A stretch of 64,000 bases of DNA from Neofusicoccum parvum (lineage: Eukaryota > Ascomycota > Dothideomycetes > Botryosphaeriales > Botryosphaeriaceae). The position numbers were made by a program, and so were the translations under genes. A model generated the notes under the pieces. It saw only the letters and a list, made by a program, of their open reading frames with translations, searched no databases and was not told the origin of the DNA. Numbering within the stretch: the first letter of the stretch is position 1; the number at the start of each line of letters is the position of its first letter. The stretch spans positions 2,852,001 to 2,916,000 of the forward strand of contig CP087207.1 in the NCBI GenBank assembly GCA_020912385.1. Direction: 5' to 3'. This document shows, piece after piece, positions 11,212-21,952 of this stretch.

Positions 11212-13872
11212 CTACTTCGATGAAGACAGGAACTGCACAAGTTAACGCGTGAGCATGGAAGTAGGAAGACAGATGGACTTACCTTCTTGGACTCCTCCTC
11301 CGTGACATCTGACAAACTCGTGGCTCTTTTGTCGATCAAGCCCAACTTGTTCACCCTGATTCTGTACCACATCTCTTTCCTATCTCCGCCAAGCTCCTCG
11401 GCAAAGATTTTCTTCTTCAAGTCTTTCAAGAAATCATTGAACACGCCCGGCTCTTCCAGCTCCAACATCTCCTCTTTCATGACTCGGATTGCTTCGACAG
11501 CTCTTTGGTACCCATTGTCGCCCATACTGTGGCGTATGTAGTCTTGAATGATGCCGGAAAGCTGCTCCGCGATGCCCTTGATATCCTCGACATTGTCGGT
11601 CATGTTGAGAGCTTGCTTGAATTCAGGGACGGCGTTTTCGGCAGAGATCTTCACACGCTTCTCCCGGCCCAGAAGCTCCTCCACGTTGAGACCAGAAAGT
11701 GGTTTCTCGAACTCGCGAGTGCGTTTGCGGCCCTTCTGTCTCGGTGGCACTGGAAGGGAAATCAGTATTGAGAGAAGGATAAAGACTCATTCAAATGTAG
11801 CATTTCTTACCTCGCTTTACGTCACCTGCACTGACCATAGCGTCCAGGAACGGTTGAGCCTGCTTGAGCAGATGCTCAGGAGGCTTCATGTACCTTGTCA
11901 GAATTTCAGCTGGAGGCGGTACCTCATTCACGGGTTGGACAGCACGCCAGCGGATTGCTTGTTGAACATGGTGTAACACGGGCGAGTACGTGTCTTCGAT
12001 AGATGCGAATTCGCCGGGATTACTATCCATGGTCAGCGGAGAAATACGTATTTCGTGAACTTGGTATTTACCCATCCTCATCTTGGCCAGCTGTAGATAG
12101 ATCCATGTTGTCTATGTAGTCACTCATGGACTTCATGAGATCCTGACTGGGCAGATTCTTGTGAGTGTGTATTTCTTTGCCTGAGACGGTAACCACGCGG
12201 TCCAGGGGTGGGAAGCGGTAGCCGCGCATATCCTCGGCAAAGGGCAGTTCTGTATCAATCAGGCACTCGTAATCTGCCTTGATCTCAGGTACGAGAAGTA
12301 GAATCGCCGGCTCTTTGTTTTCCTTTGGAACGAAGCGCGCCACCGCATACGACTCTAACTCGTATAGAGCATGTATGAAGGATGATAATGCCATGCTGGC
12401 CTTCTGGTTCGCCTTTTGCGGGATGATGATATTTGCTTTTGACATTTCCATGTACCGATCAAGCTACACACCGGGATTAGCAAATACATGCATAGGACAC
12501 TCTACTCTTACTTACCTTGTTTCCAGGGACAAAGCCAATGATGTCTAACGAGGCAAAAGACTCGAAGTCTGTCACGTCGCGGTCTGATTCGCTGATGGGT
12601 ACGGCAGTGCTACCGTATGCATAGCCTTTGGCGGTGTCCTCCCTATCGACATCTCGCTTTCCGCCTGGTGCGGTGGGGTCGATGATGTGGTAAGATGTGT
12701 TTTGCTTGACGGCTGCCAAGTCATTCTGGTCAAGTTCTCCATCACCATTGGCCACGGTCATCGAAGACTGCGCCTGTGACTCGCCTGGTGCAAGATCAGA
12801 CCTGACGGCATATGAGCTGGCGGTGGGAGGCCTCTGTTGCATGGTCCTTGGGTAGCGTTCAACGTCAATTGTCATGGCGGTATCGTACTTCGATGGATCA
12901 CCGAGGGTCAGAAGCCCTCTGTACGACGCAACCGGCTTCGTAAGCTTAACTCGCGGGGTCTCGAGCTCTGCGATGGCTTGAGCTATAGTTCCAAAGACAC
13001 CATCACAACCATTGGCAAGTTGCTGAAGAGTTTGCTCATTGGTTGCCTTGACCGGATCTTTGTCCTCTTCCTTCAGGCCATAGTCAGGGTCGTCGAAGTC
13101 GGGGCCACTAAATTGATTAGTGAATGCAGAGCAACAGGTACAGGTGTCAGCGTACAGAATGACCAGCTCAATGTTCTCGCCCTGTACTTTCTTTGCGATC
13201 TCCCCCAGGCCATCAGAGTCAATGGATCCTCGGGCATTGGTGACGAGTATGATCTTCCGTTTGTACTTCAGTTTCTTGCAATGATCTGCAATCAACTGGA
13301 TAGCGACGACGAGGGCGGAGATTGCTGAACTCTGTCAGGCAAGACAGAGTATGAGTATATGAATGCTATCTTACCGTCACCTTCGTCGGTATTGCTAGGG
13401 CGAATCTTCTCACGCAGCTCCCGAAGTTGTGGCATGTACATACTGTCAAGGTCAGCCTATGTGCGTTAGAAGCTTCCGCTGAGGGAGCCCTACGGGCTTA
13501 GTGACTGGAGAACCGAGATATTCTCATAACCATCTTCCTCCGACAAGGGGTTCTCCGTCTCTGCTGAAAGTCAGCTCGAAGGACAGCATCCACCGAGGAA
13601 CGGTGCAAACGCCTGATGGCCACGACTTACTGTCTGAGCGCAGGGCAACTACACTCTGGAAGAGCGTTTTGCGGCCCGTAGCCATCTGGTATTTGGTCAG
13701 CCACACTAGAGACTCGGAGGGGGATTGCAATGCGAATTCTTACCGCGGTCGTGATTTTGTCCCAGACATACTTCATGCACCACTCCAGGTCGGTCTCGCC
13801 GCGGCCGCCGTTCTTCTCTCCCATAGATTTGCCCACATCAACGATGTAGACGGTCGCCTCCTTGTCCGCCAT
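11212..13872 (-). CDS. ku80: Ku80 subunit of the DNA end-binding Ku heterodimer
   Basis: Binds DNA double-strand ends with Ku70 in non-homologous end joining and telomere maintenance, in the nucleus. Ten exons: 13872-13744, 13685-13631, 13563-13494, 13442-13375, 13324-13156, 13107-12516, 12463-12072, 12022-11811, 11749-11283 and 11232-11212, giving 724 residues, normal for fungal Ku80. The N-terminal vWA-like domain begins [12 protein letters not shown]. The central beta-barrel (residues about 265-490) is followed by the helical C-terminal region (about 560-710). The protein ends EEESKKFLSSSK, encoded partly by a 21-base last exon. The 48-base intron 13155-13108 is in frame without a stop; removing it joins ELVIL to [10 protein letters not shown] as in other Ku80 proteins. 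It is divergent from the TMEM205-like gene. Confidence 0.95.
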
Positions 13873-14248
13873 GATCGCAGGATGTGAAGAGCTGCTCAGT
13901 GACGTGTCAATGGGAAAAGGTGATGAAAGCCGCGCATGGCGTGCGCGAAGTGGTCGCGACGGGTCAAGGCAGCAACGGCGGCGGACGTGACGTGCCGGCA
14001 GTCAGCAGCGCGCGGGACAGGAACACGTCGAGTCAGGCAGGCGCGTCTTCACGTGTTGGCTGCTCGGCCCGGCGCGCATCCGGGCGCTACACGACTCATG
14101 CGGGGTCGAGTACATCATCACTCCACGGGGAGCTTCGTGTCTCTCACTCCTCTGCCTCTTTGCCTTCCCGGTGAGAGGAATCCCAAGGACGTGGTCTTGC
14201 TCCATATCCTTTCCCGTTCAATCAACGACGCCGCCCACGTCCCGCACA
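13873..14248. promoter_or_regulatory. Shared divergent promoter region of Ku80 and TMEM205-like genes
   Basis: The two start codons are 376 bases apart and point away from each other, so both promoters must lie here. The DNA is GC-rich with no TATA box recognised. Shared regulation is inferred from geometry only. Confidence 0.5.
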
Positions 14249-15110
14249 ATGCCATCCCTTACAAGCACCCTCAAGACGGGTGCACCCTATCACCTGCTCA
14301 GGTTCGTACTCGTTGCCAACTTGGCAAAGCTCCCCGCCAACTGGCCCTTGAGGCCCGATCGTTCATTGAAACCCCTCCGACCCCAGCCCTTGCCGAACCT
14401 AGTTTCAATCCCAAAGCAGCCTTCCTCTCCTGCTTCTCAGGCCCTCTTCCGCGCCCATCGCCATCGCGCGCGCGCTGACGCACAACGCTAGCTATGGCAC
14501 GCTCCTGGGCAGCACGCTGTTCCAGTCCTTCATCGGCGGCGTGATCGCCTTCCGCGTGCTGCCGCGGCCGCAGTTCGCGCAGCTGCAGTCCAAGACGTTC
14601 CCCGTCTACTTCGCGATGCAGTCGATCCTGCCGGTCGTCATGGCGCTGACCTTCCCGTCACGCGCCGGCAGCGTCGGCTTCGGCGCGCTCCGCGAGAGCA
14701 GCACCGGCCTGCTTGCCGACGTCAACCGTGGCGCGCTGGTCAGCATCGCCACCATGTTCGTCAGCGGCTTGGTCAACCTGGTCTACGTCGGCCCCGCGAC
14801 GACCAAGTGCATGAGGGAGAGGAAGCACCAGGGTGAGTGGACTGCCCATGCCGTTGCGACCGGGAGGGGTTTTGGAAGTTGGAGGGTGTGGGTGCGTGGT
14901 TGGTTCAGACGGACCGGGAACCTGCTGACATGCTTGCCCATACCAGAGACCCGCGATGGCAAGAAGTCCTATGACGCGGGTCCCCACTCGCCCGAGATGC
15001 AGCGCCTGAACAAGAAGTTCGCGATGCTCCACGGCATCTCTTCGCTGACGAACCTTGGGGGGTTGTTTGCGCAGTTCTTTTACGGCGTGGTGTTGGCTCA
15101 GCGAATGTAG
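14249..15110 (+). CDS. TMEM205-like (DUF4149) membrane protein
   Basis: Small multi-pass membrane protein of unknown biochemical role; the family is named after human TMEM205. Three exons, 14249-14301, 14441-14832 and 14947-15110, give 202 residues. Hydrophobic segments appear at about residues 32-52 (LLGSTLFQSFIGGVIAFRVL), 65-85 (YFAMQSILPVVMALTF), 105-125 (VSIATMFVSGLVNLVYVGP) and near the C-terminus (ISSLTNLGGLFAQFFYGVV). The conserved 'GP-T-K-M-ER-HQE-RDGK' region follows the third segment. The short first exon was chosen because its ATG joins in frame with exon 2; the 139-base first intron is long for this window. Confidence 0.85.
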
Positions 15111-15574
15111 ACATGATTTGCGGTGCATGATGCAGAGCAAAAATGGAGTACGAGAAAGCCAGCAATGGGAATCCGGACCGGTATGCATTTACGGTGGCAC
15201 GGAATTGGAAAGCCTGCGATATCTTCTATATTTCAAATCTATCTAAGTAACACGACAGGGTGGAACAGATCATGTCTTGGATTCTGATGTCAACAAATAG
15301 CAAATTCAGGCCTATCATCAGGTTGCGCAGCTGTACGCAAACGCAAATCATTTCAGGTTTCACCACATACAACGCCAAGCTCTCGCAATGAGTGTATTTG
15401 TTCATCAAGCGTAAGACAATTAGACCGTTAGAAGACTTCGTCATGTGCTACCGACTCGTGTATCGTTGCCTCCATATTACGCTTACAGATTAGTGCAAGC
15501 AGCATGCTCTACCAGGGTATAATGCAGTCTTTCCTTTCTCGATGCTTGCCCAGTTCTCTTGCCCGAAAGATGCA
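15111..15574. other. Convergent intergenic region
   Basis: Lies between the 3' ends of the TMEM205-like and hydrolase genes. It is AT-richer than its neighbours and probably holds both polyadenylation regions. Nothing else is seen. Confidence 0.5.
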
Positions 15575-17923
15575 TCAGAGTATTTGGCTCTCTAACTCTC
15601 TCACCGCTCGCTCGCTCACATCGTCCAAGACCCAGCGCTCGATGTTATCAGCCACCTCACCAACCAGGCGCTCATACGTCTCGCTTACAAAAAACAGTCC
15701 ACAATGAGCGCCAACTTCGTCCATGTCCTTCATAAACACACGTATCCATTTGGGGTCACGTTGTCCCGTACGCGGGTCCTTGGGGGGTAGGATGCAGAAC
15801 TTGCGGTCCTTCTTCTTCTTTCCAGGGGTGCTTGTTCCAGTGGAAGGTGATAGGGATGTCGATTGGGTAGTGGTAGTATTAGAGGAGGTACGATGATGGA
15901 AAGAAGAAGCAGGAGGGGGGCTCTGGGACAGTGATAGCGAGGGGGTGAGCGAAGTCGAACGTCGATGAGACTCCAGTTCCTCTGGCTGGTGCTTCTCCTC
16001 TACCTGGTGGGCCTTCTCAGGCTTAGGTGTTTCCTTTGGCTCCTCTTCATGAACTGTTTCGGAGCTCTCGTCATCAGGTGGTAAGCCGAGCATCTTCCGC
16101 TGGACTCTCAAGCGCTCTTTCTCTGCTTCGGCCATGCGTCGACCTTCTGCCTCCACGCGCTGTCTCTCTTGCTCTAGCCGCAATTCTTCGCCTGACTTCT
16201 GCATCTCTTGTTCTAGTTCCTTTGCTTGCCCCTTCTCCTCTTTGGCTTTGGCCTTCTGGGCCTTTTTCTCTTCCTTCCTCGCCTGCTTCGCTAGCTTTTC
16301 TTCTGCCTTGGCGCGGTCTTTAATCACGCTGTCACGAGACTTGACGGCGCGTTTGTACTCCTTGAGAGCCTGTTCATGCCCCTTTGAAGCGGCTTTACGG
16401 GCATCTTCGTCAGGGCAAGCATCTAGGTCTGGGGGGGTAGGCTCGAGAGGGGGCGACGGTATTTCTGGGAGAGAAATGCTTGTAGCCGCGGTAGATGTCT
16501 GGCTAAGCGAGTGGGTCGGGGTCAACTCATGGTCACTGAGAGGGGCTGGAGCTATGTGCTGCATCTCCTGGTTGTTCTGTGACGTCTCGAAATCGTACTC
16601 CATGTCATCCCCATGCTCCTCAATCGATATACGTGGACTGACTGAGTTCGACAGGCTTGGGGTTAATTGGAGATCTTGACTCGGCGATGCGAGGCTGAGA
16701 TCCGACATCCCATAGTCGGTAACGGCGACCCCGCTTGGGGTACCAGCTGGTGGACTCTTGGGCTTCTTGGGACGCCCGGTGCTCGCCGTATAGAAGTTGA
16801 TGAAGCGGACGCGTGGAACTGAGTGAGGATTGCGTCCCACAACAGCGATACCTGCCCTTCTCTTTGCTTCGTCCTCTTCCTCGAGTGCACGGACACGGGT
16901 GTATCTTTTCTTAAGCCCGGGGTAGTCCGCCATGGTACCGCCAAATTCAAGGTGCGACTTGACATACTGCCTGCCGGCTTGCACGAGACCATCCGAATGC
17001 TTTTGGATGAAGTGCAAAGCGTTCTCCCAGCCCTTGCGCACCGGGAGGATGACGTCGTTGTCAAAGCGGGGGTTATAGTTCGGATCGTTCGGATGATTGT
17101 TGAAGAGTGTGTCGTTCCGAAGGGGCGGACCCAAATCAAGGGTGCTCACGCTACTGTGTGCAGATGAATAGTTCTGGTGCGAGTGGGAAGCTTGTCCCGA
17201 AGCCTCTTGGTGGTCACGCTCGGGAGGATTCTCCTCTGCAGGACGAAAGATGCTGCTCAAGCCAGCGCTAATGATGCCAGGGTGCATTCCCAAAAAAGGC
17301 ACATCGAAGTTTATGGTACCGAGTATGCGATGCCGGAAGGCTTCGCCCATGAAGGCGGCTGGGCCATGCGGTGGTAGCAGGACTACCTCGCCGGACATCA
17401 GGCCACCCATCGAGTGTCCAAGGAGGATGATGTCCGTGTCGGGGTCGGCGTGGGGAGTGAGCCTGGGCTGCGGTCAGTCCTCTGGCACGCCAAAGCAAGC
17501 GCCCCTGCGCGGGTGGGCTACGGACCATTTGCTGAACTGCTCGGTTGCATGCTCGATTGTGTTTCTAGCTCTATACTTGGGGTATATCTTGGTGTGAACC
17601 ACATGGGTCTCGCTCAACGTCACGGTAACCAAGTTATGGACGTGGGCGGGGAAGCTCTGGAAGCTAGTCTCGTCACCCATGAAGCCATGGACGTAGATGA
17701 GCAGCAGCTTGCGACGGTCGTCTCCGCTGCCCCGGTGGGCGGGCACAAGCGACTGCGTCGACGACGAGCGCGGGTCGTTGGTCGCCAGAGCGGCGAGCGG
17801 ATGCGTGCCTGAGGCCGTTTCGCTGACTTCCGCATACGGCGGGGGCGCGTCGGGGAAGGGTGTGAGATGGACGGTGTCGGAGCGGGCGCGGGGAGGCAGC
17901 GCGGGCGGGGGAGACTTCTGCAT
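15575..17923 (-). CDS. DUF676-type alpha/beta serine hydrolase with long charged tail
   Basis: Putative lipase or esterase. The preferred model uses exons 17923-17526 and 17462-15575 (761 residues). An alternative splice pair, 17522/17467, also keeps frame and adds one residue. After a Pro-rich N-terminus, residues about 85-220 hold the hydrolase core, with an oxyanion-type IYVHGFMG strand and the nucleophile elbow GHSMGG right after the intron. Beyond about residue 260 come low-complexity Ser/Pro stretches, a strongly charged Glu/Lys/Arg/Gln-rich segment (about 500-620) predicted as coiled coil, and a short conserved-looking C-terminal piece (KKKKDRKFCILPPKDP). The upstream in-frame extension to 18439 reads Arg/Pro-rich noise, so the ATG at 17923 is taken. 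Substrate unknown. Confidence 0.8.
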
Positions 17924-19866
17924 GGCGGCCGCGGCGATCGCGTTCTGCGCGAGGAATGTGACGGCGCGATGACGGCAGAGATCGATCTCACGCCGTCTCC
18001 TTGCGGGCGACCAGCAGGCTGGGACGGGCTGCGACACTCGGCATGCGAATATTTGCGGGAACCGTAAACAAACGCAGGCGTTGCCGGTGCGGGGGCGGCG
18101 ATCGGGGCGGCGGCAGCGATCAGGACTCGCACGGGGGCGTCGCAGCGCGGGCACGGTGACGGCAGCGGGATGGCTGTGAGGAGGCTGAGCGCGGTGTTGC
18201 GGGGACGGCGCACGATTCTTCTCGAAAGTCGTCGGCGCATGCAGGGCAGCGCGCCATGACGTTGCGGCGACGAGACGCACCGCGCTGGTTGGCCTGGAGC
18301 CGATGCGCGCGCACGTGAGGGCAGCAGCGTGTTTCATGCACCGCGGCCCCTGTGGCCACTCAGCGCGCCGTTTGAGTCTTGTTGACCACCCTGGGCCGCT
18401 GGTCACGCAGCGCGCAAACACCGCCCGTGTTGCCCCCATGCTCTTAACACAGGCCCGTCGCTCGGCCCGACACGCCCAGAGCGCTCGAGAAGCACGCGCA
18501 GCCGAAGCCTATTCTATGTTTGGGCGCTGCATGGACGCGCTGGCGCTGTCCTGTGCCTGCAGAGTGCAGGCGCTGTGCCGCGTCGACGTGGACGTGGCCG
18601 TGGAGCGCTGCACGCGAATGGGCAGGAACGCATGCTGCCGGCCGGCTGCACTCACGGCCTGGGCGCAGATCCGGCCGCTGGCGTCGCGGACGCTGGGCTT
18701 GGGCCGTGGACGGCGGCGCCGTGATCGCGATGCTGAGGGCGGCCGGCGGGCGGCCCTGCGCGCTGGGGTGGGCTGCTGCGTGCCGCTGGGCGCTGGCCGG
18801 CTTTCCAATGGCAATCTCGCTGCGCCGCCCACTCCCGGGCGCGACGACGCTGGCAGAGCCTCGCAGCCGCTGCCGTGCCCGTCGCACCGCACCTCGCGCG
18901 CCCTCGCACCGCGCTCCAGCTCCAGCGCCGTGTTTGCCTGGCCGCCCCGTCGCACGCCCCGGCGCGCACAGAGGGTGCGACCTGCCCGATCGCGTGCGCT
19001 GCTAGGATTTAGCACCACTGGCACCCACGCATGCACGGCTATTCATAGCAGCAATTGGCGGGTAATGAATTGGAGCAGGGATCCTTATATTGCGCCGCCG
19101 AGTCTGCACTAGCTCCGCCGGGCCACAGCAGCCAAGCAGCGTACCCGCACCAAGCTCTCCCATCCTCCACACCCGCGCCGCTGCTGCAACGCCCACCACC
19201 GCTCCCCTTCGCTCGCTCCGCCTCTCTCGCGCGAGGCCCGCCCGCGACGTCGACAAGCCCACCCCCCGTGCACCGCTCCCCAGTGCGCGAGGCCCCACGA
19301 CGAAGCACGTCTGAGACGCTCCCGCTCGCTCGCTCGCTCACTCAGACACGGCACCCTCGAGCCACCTCAGTCCACTTTTCTCCGTCGCACAGCGTGGAAC
19401 GGCCGCCGCAATCAAACACCACGGCGCCTGCGCGACCCTCCGCCCTCGCCCACACCCACCCCGTACATAAACGCAAATGCAGCAGCGTTGAGGTAATCTA
19501 AAGGTGCGTCGCGCCGATCCTCCACCGATCCTGCTGCACAGTTCAGGGCGATCGGGTAAGAGTTGGGTGGCTCACAGTCCGCAGGAGCAGAGCGCTGCCA
19601 GTCTCGTACCGACTGGCGTCCATTCGTTTCCCTCACCCCCAGACCGCGTACATAGACCTATTCTCCCATCGACTGGAAGACGACGTTCGCTCTTTTGCGC
19701 TCTTTCACCCCCGGACCTCGGACGCTCACTACCGCTCGCGTCGGCTGGCAACCCACGAACCTCCCGCGGCCGCCTGGACAGCGCCCGCGGACCCCAGCGC
19801 CTCGAATCCTGCGCAGCAACGGCTCTTCGCAATTCCTACTCGTTTTAACACGTCCCCGCCGCCGCC
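17924..19866. other. Divergent intergenic region, 1.9 kb, GC-rich
   Basis: Separates the hydrolase (minus) from the Ser-rich membrane protein (plus) and must hold both promoters. Many overlapping ORFs are present but code for Arg/Pro/Ala-rich strings without features. A GCTC microsatellite lies at about 19324-19340. A pyrimidine-rich stretch precedes the ATG at 19867, as is common in fungal leaders. No RNA gene is seen. Confidence 0.5.
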
Positions 19867-21952
19867 ATGGAGAGCCCGGCGAAGCGGCGGCGGACAGAAC
19901 GCGGCCAAAGCCGGCACCTTGCAGCAAACAAAGCTGCAAATGGCTTTGGACGCATGCAGATTATGAGAGAGACGGTGGTAGAAAACTCCCCGACGCCCAC
20001 GCCCGCTCCGTACATCGACGAGCCTCTTCTGCTTCGCGAGAAACGGGGAGATCACAGGAAGTTGGGCCTACGGCACCGTCTCATTCATCGGCAAGAGATT
20101 GACCCTGAGGAGGAGGATGCGGTTACTGTTGTCACTGTTGTGAGGCAAATCGATCAGGACGGGAACACTGTTGGTGTGAAAACAATGAGCTCAGTGGTAG
20201 CAGCGAGTTCTGCTGGACAAGCCATCTCGACTCCTACAACGTCCTCGTCCTCGTCCTCTTCCTCGTCTATCTTGTCTACAACAACAAGTTTCCCACAGGT
20301 CCCATCTGTGCCTGCCTTTCCTAGCGATCTCACCGTACCTGCCGTCCCATCGTACCCTTTTAATTCCGGATCGACACCTCCCGTTACCTCGTCATCGAGC
20401 TCAGAATCCTCACAGCAAACCGCAGCTAGCACACCAGGCGCCTCGTCCCTGGCTACTCCGCAAACGCCGAGCTCGTCTCCTTCAGCAACCAGCAACATGA
20501 CCCCTGGTGCCACGCCTCTACCGTTTGGCATGAGCTCTAGTTGTACGTTAATGTTTCAAGACTATTCCTTCGATAGTCCGCTCCTTTATTTTTATTTTTT
20601 GACTAATGTTTCATCAAACAGCTTCGGCAAGTCCGTCTACGTCGTCAACATCTTCCAGTAGCTCCGATGTTCCTGTTGGTGCAGCAACTGTGGGAACCGA
20701 AAGCTCGAGTGAATCTGCGACCTCATCTCCATCTGGTGCAACTTCTTCACCAACTGGTGGCGCGACCTCTTCACCAACGGGTGAGACGACTTCTTCACCA
20801 ACTGGCGAGGCAACTTCTTCGCCTACCGGTGGTGAAACGTCTTCCCCTACTGGAGAAACATCTTCGCCCTCAGCCGCAACCTCGTCGCCGTCGGGGGCAA
20901 CCACCTCTGTGTCCCCCTCAGAATCCACCACAGCTATTTTGTCGAGCATCTCGACAACTTTGTCTGCTAGCTCTTCCCTGAGCACATCTTTCTCATCTTC
21001 CGAACTCTCATCGTCGTTGTCGTCGACGACGTCCTCTGAATCATCTTCCACGTCATCTTCAGAATCGTCGTCCACAGGATCATCCGTTATCTTTGGTGGC
21101 GCGCCTACAGTCACCAGTGACGGCAGCGCCGCCAGCGCAACCAGCTCCTCAGACAATGACGGCAGTGGTGGTGGCGTTCCAACACCACAGCTTGTTGGAG
21201 GCATTGTTGGTGGCCTCGCAGGTTTGGCTGTTTTGCTCATAATAGCACTGATCTTTCTCCGGTGGTACAAGAAAAAACAGAAGACTGGTCAACTCTTGGG
21301 AGGGGCTGGGGCGGCTGAAGCGACTCGTGATGGGGCTGGAGATCCCTTTGCTGATCCAGTTTCTCCCAGTGGTGCTAGTGGCATGGCGCAACGCAGCAGT
21401 GCATTCCCGGTGGCTGGGTTACTGAGCCGCTTTTCTGGAAATAAGGAATATGGTGCGACAACCCCGGAGCCTCAAGAGCGCGGATTCCAGCGTATTTCTG
21501 GACGCAAGTTACCGTCCGCTTTCAGCCCTGGCATGAGCTCAGAAGATCCCTTCGACGACGACAACGCAACCGACAACACCTATTCTGGCTCATTCTACCG
21601 TGACAGCCATGGCTTCTATGGTGGTCAAGGTAGCCCCACGCCACCAATGTCTCCGGCTGCTGCCGCTGCTTTGGCTGGCGCTGGTTTAGGTTCCGTTGCC
21701 GAAGGCTCTGAGCCGTCGCACCAATATCGCCCTGGCACTGGAAAAGAGACGGTCGAGACAATACGGCCCAGCCCTGCGCGGACGCCTGTAGTGCACCAAG
21801 GTCCAATAGGACAGCATACCTCAATGTTGTGGGGACCCGGTGACAACCTGAGTCCGGATTCGCCAGTCAGGCCTTCAAGCCGCGGTACACTAGGGCGAAG
21901 CCACCCGTCGCACGACGGCTCACGTGGTTCACGGTTCACGGAAGATGTTTAA
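19867..21952 (+). CDS. Ser/Thr-rich single-pass membrane protein (wall-sensor-like)
   Basis: Two exons, 19867-20542 and 20622-21952, give 668 residues. The ATG sits in a strong GCCGCCATGG context. The protein starts with a basic segment (AKRRRTERG), then TVVTVVRQI, a long Ser/Thr/Pro-rich region (about 110-400) with SSPTG repeats, one transmembrane segment at about 413-437 (VGGIVGGLAGLAVLLIIALIFL), a RWYKKKQK stop-transfer and a 230-residue cytoplasmic tail containing DPFDDD and Pro/Ser motifs. The layout resembles Mid2/Wsc-type surface sensors, but there is no WSC domain and no signal peptide at the chosen start, so membrane insertion would rely on the internal segment. Function inferred only from layout. 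Confidence 0.75.
20729..20905 (+). repeat. Degenerate coding minisatellite in the Ser-rich gene
   Basis: Imperfect tandem units of about 24-30 bases encode variants of TSSPTGG/E. Six or more units are visible. Such tracts vary in copy number between strains in other fungal surface-protein genes. Confidence 0.7.

Noticed and set aside
17924..18439. Upstream extension of the serine hydrolase
   Set aside because: Arg/Pro/His-rich sequence unlike the conserved part. The ATG at 17923 is a better start.
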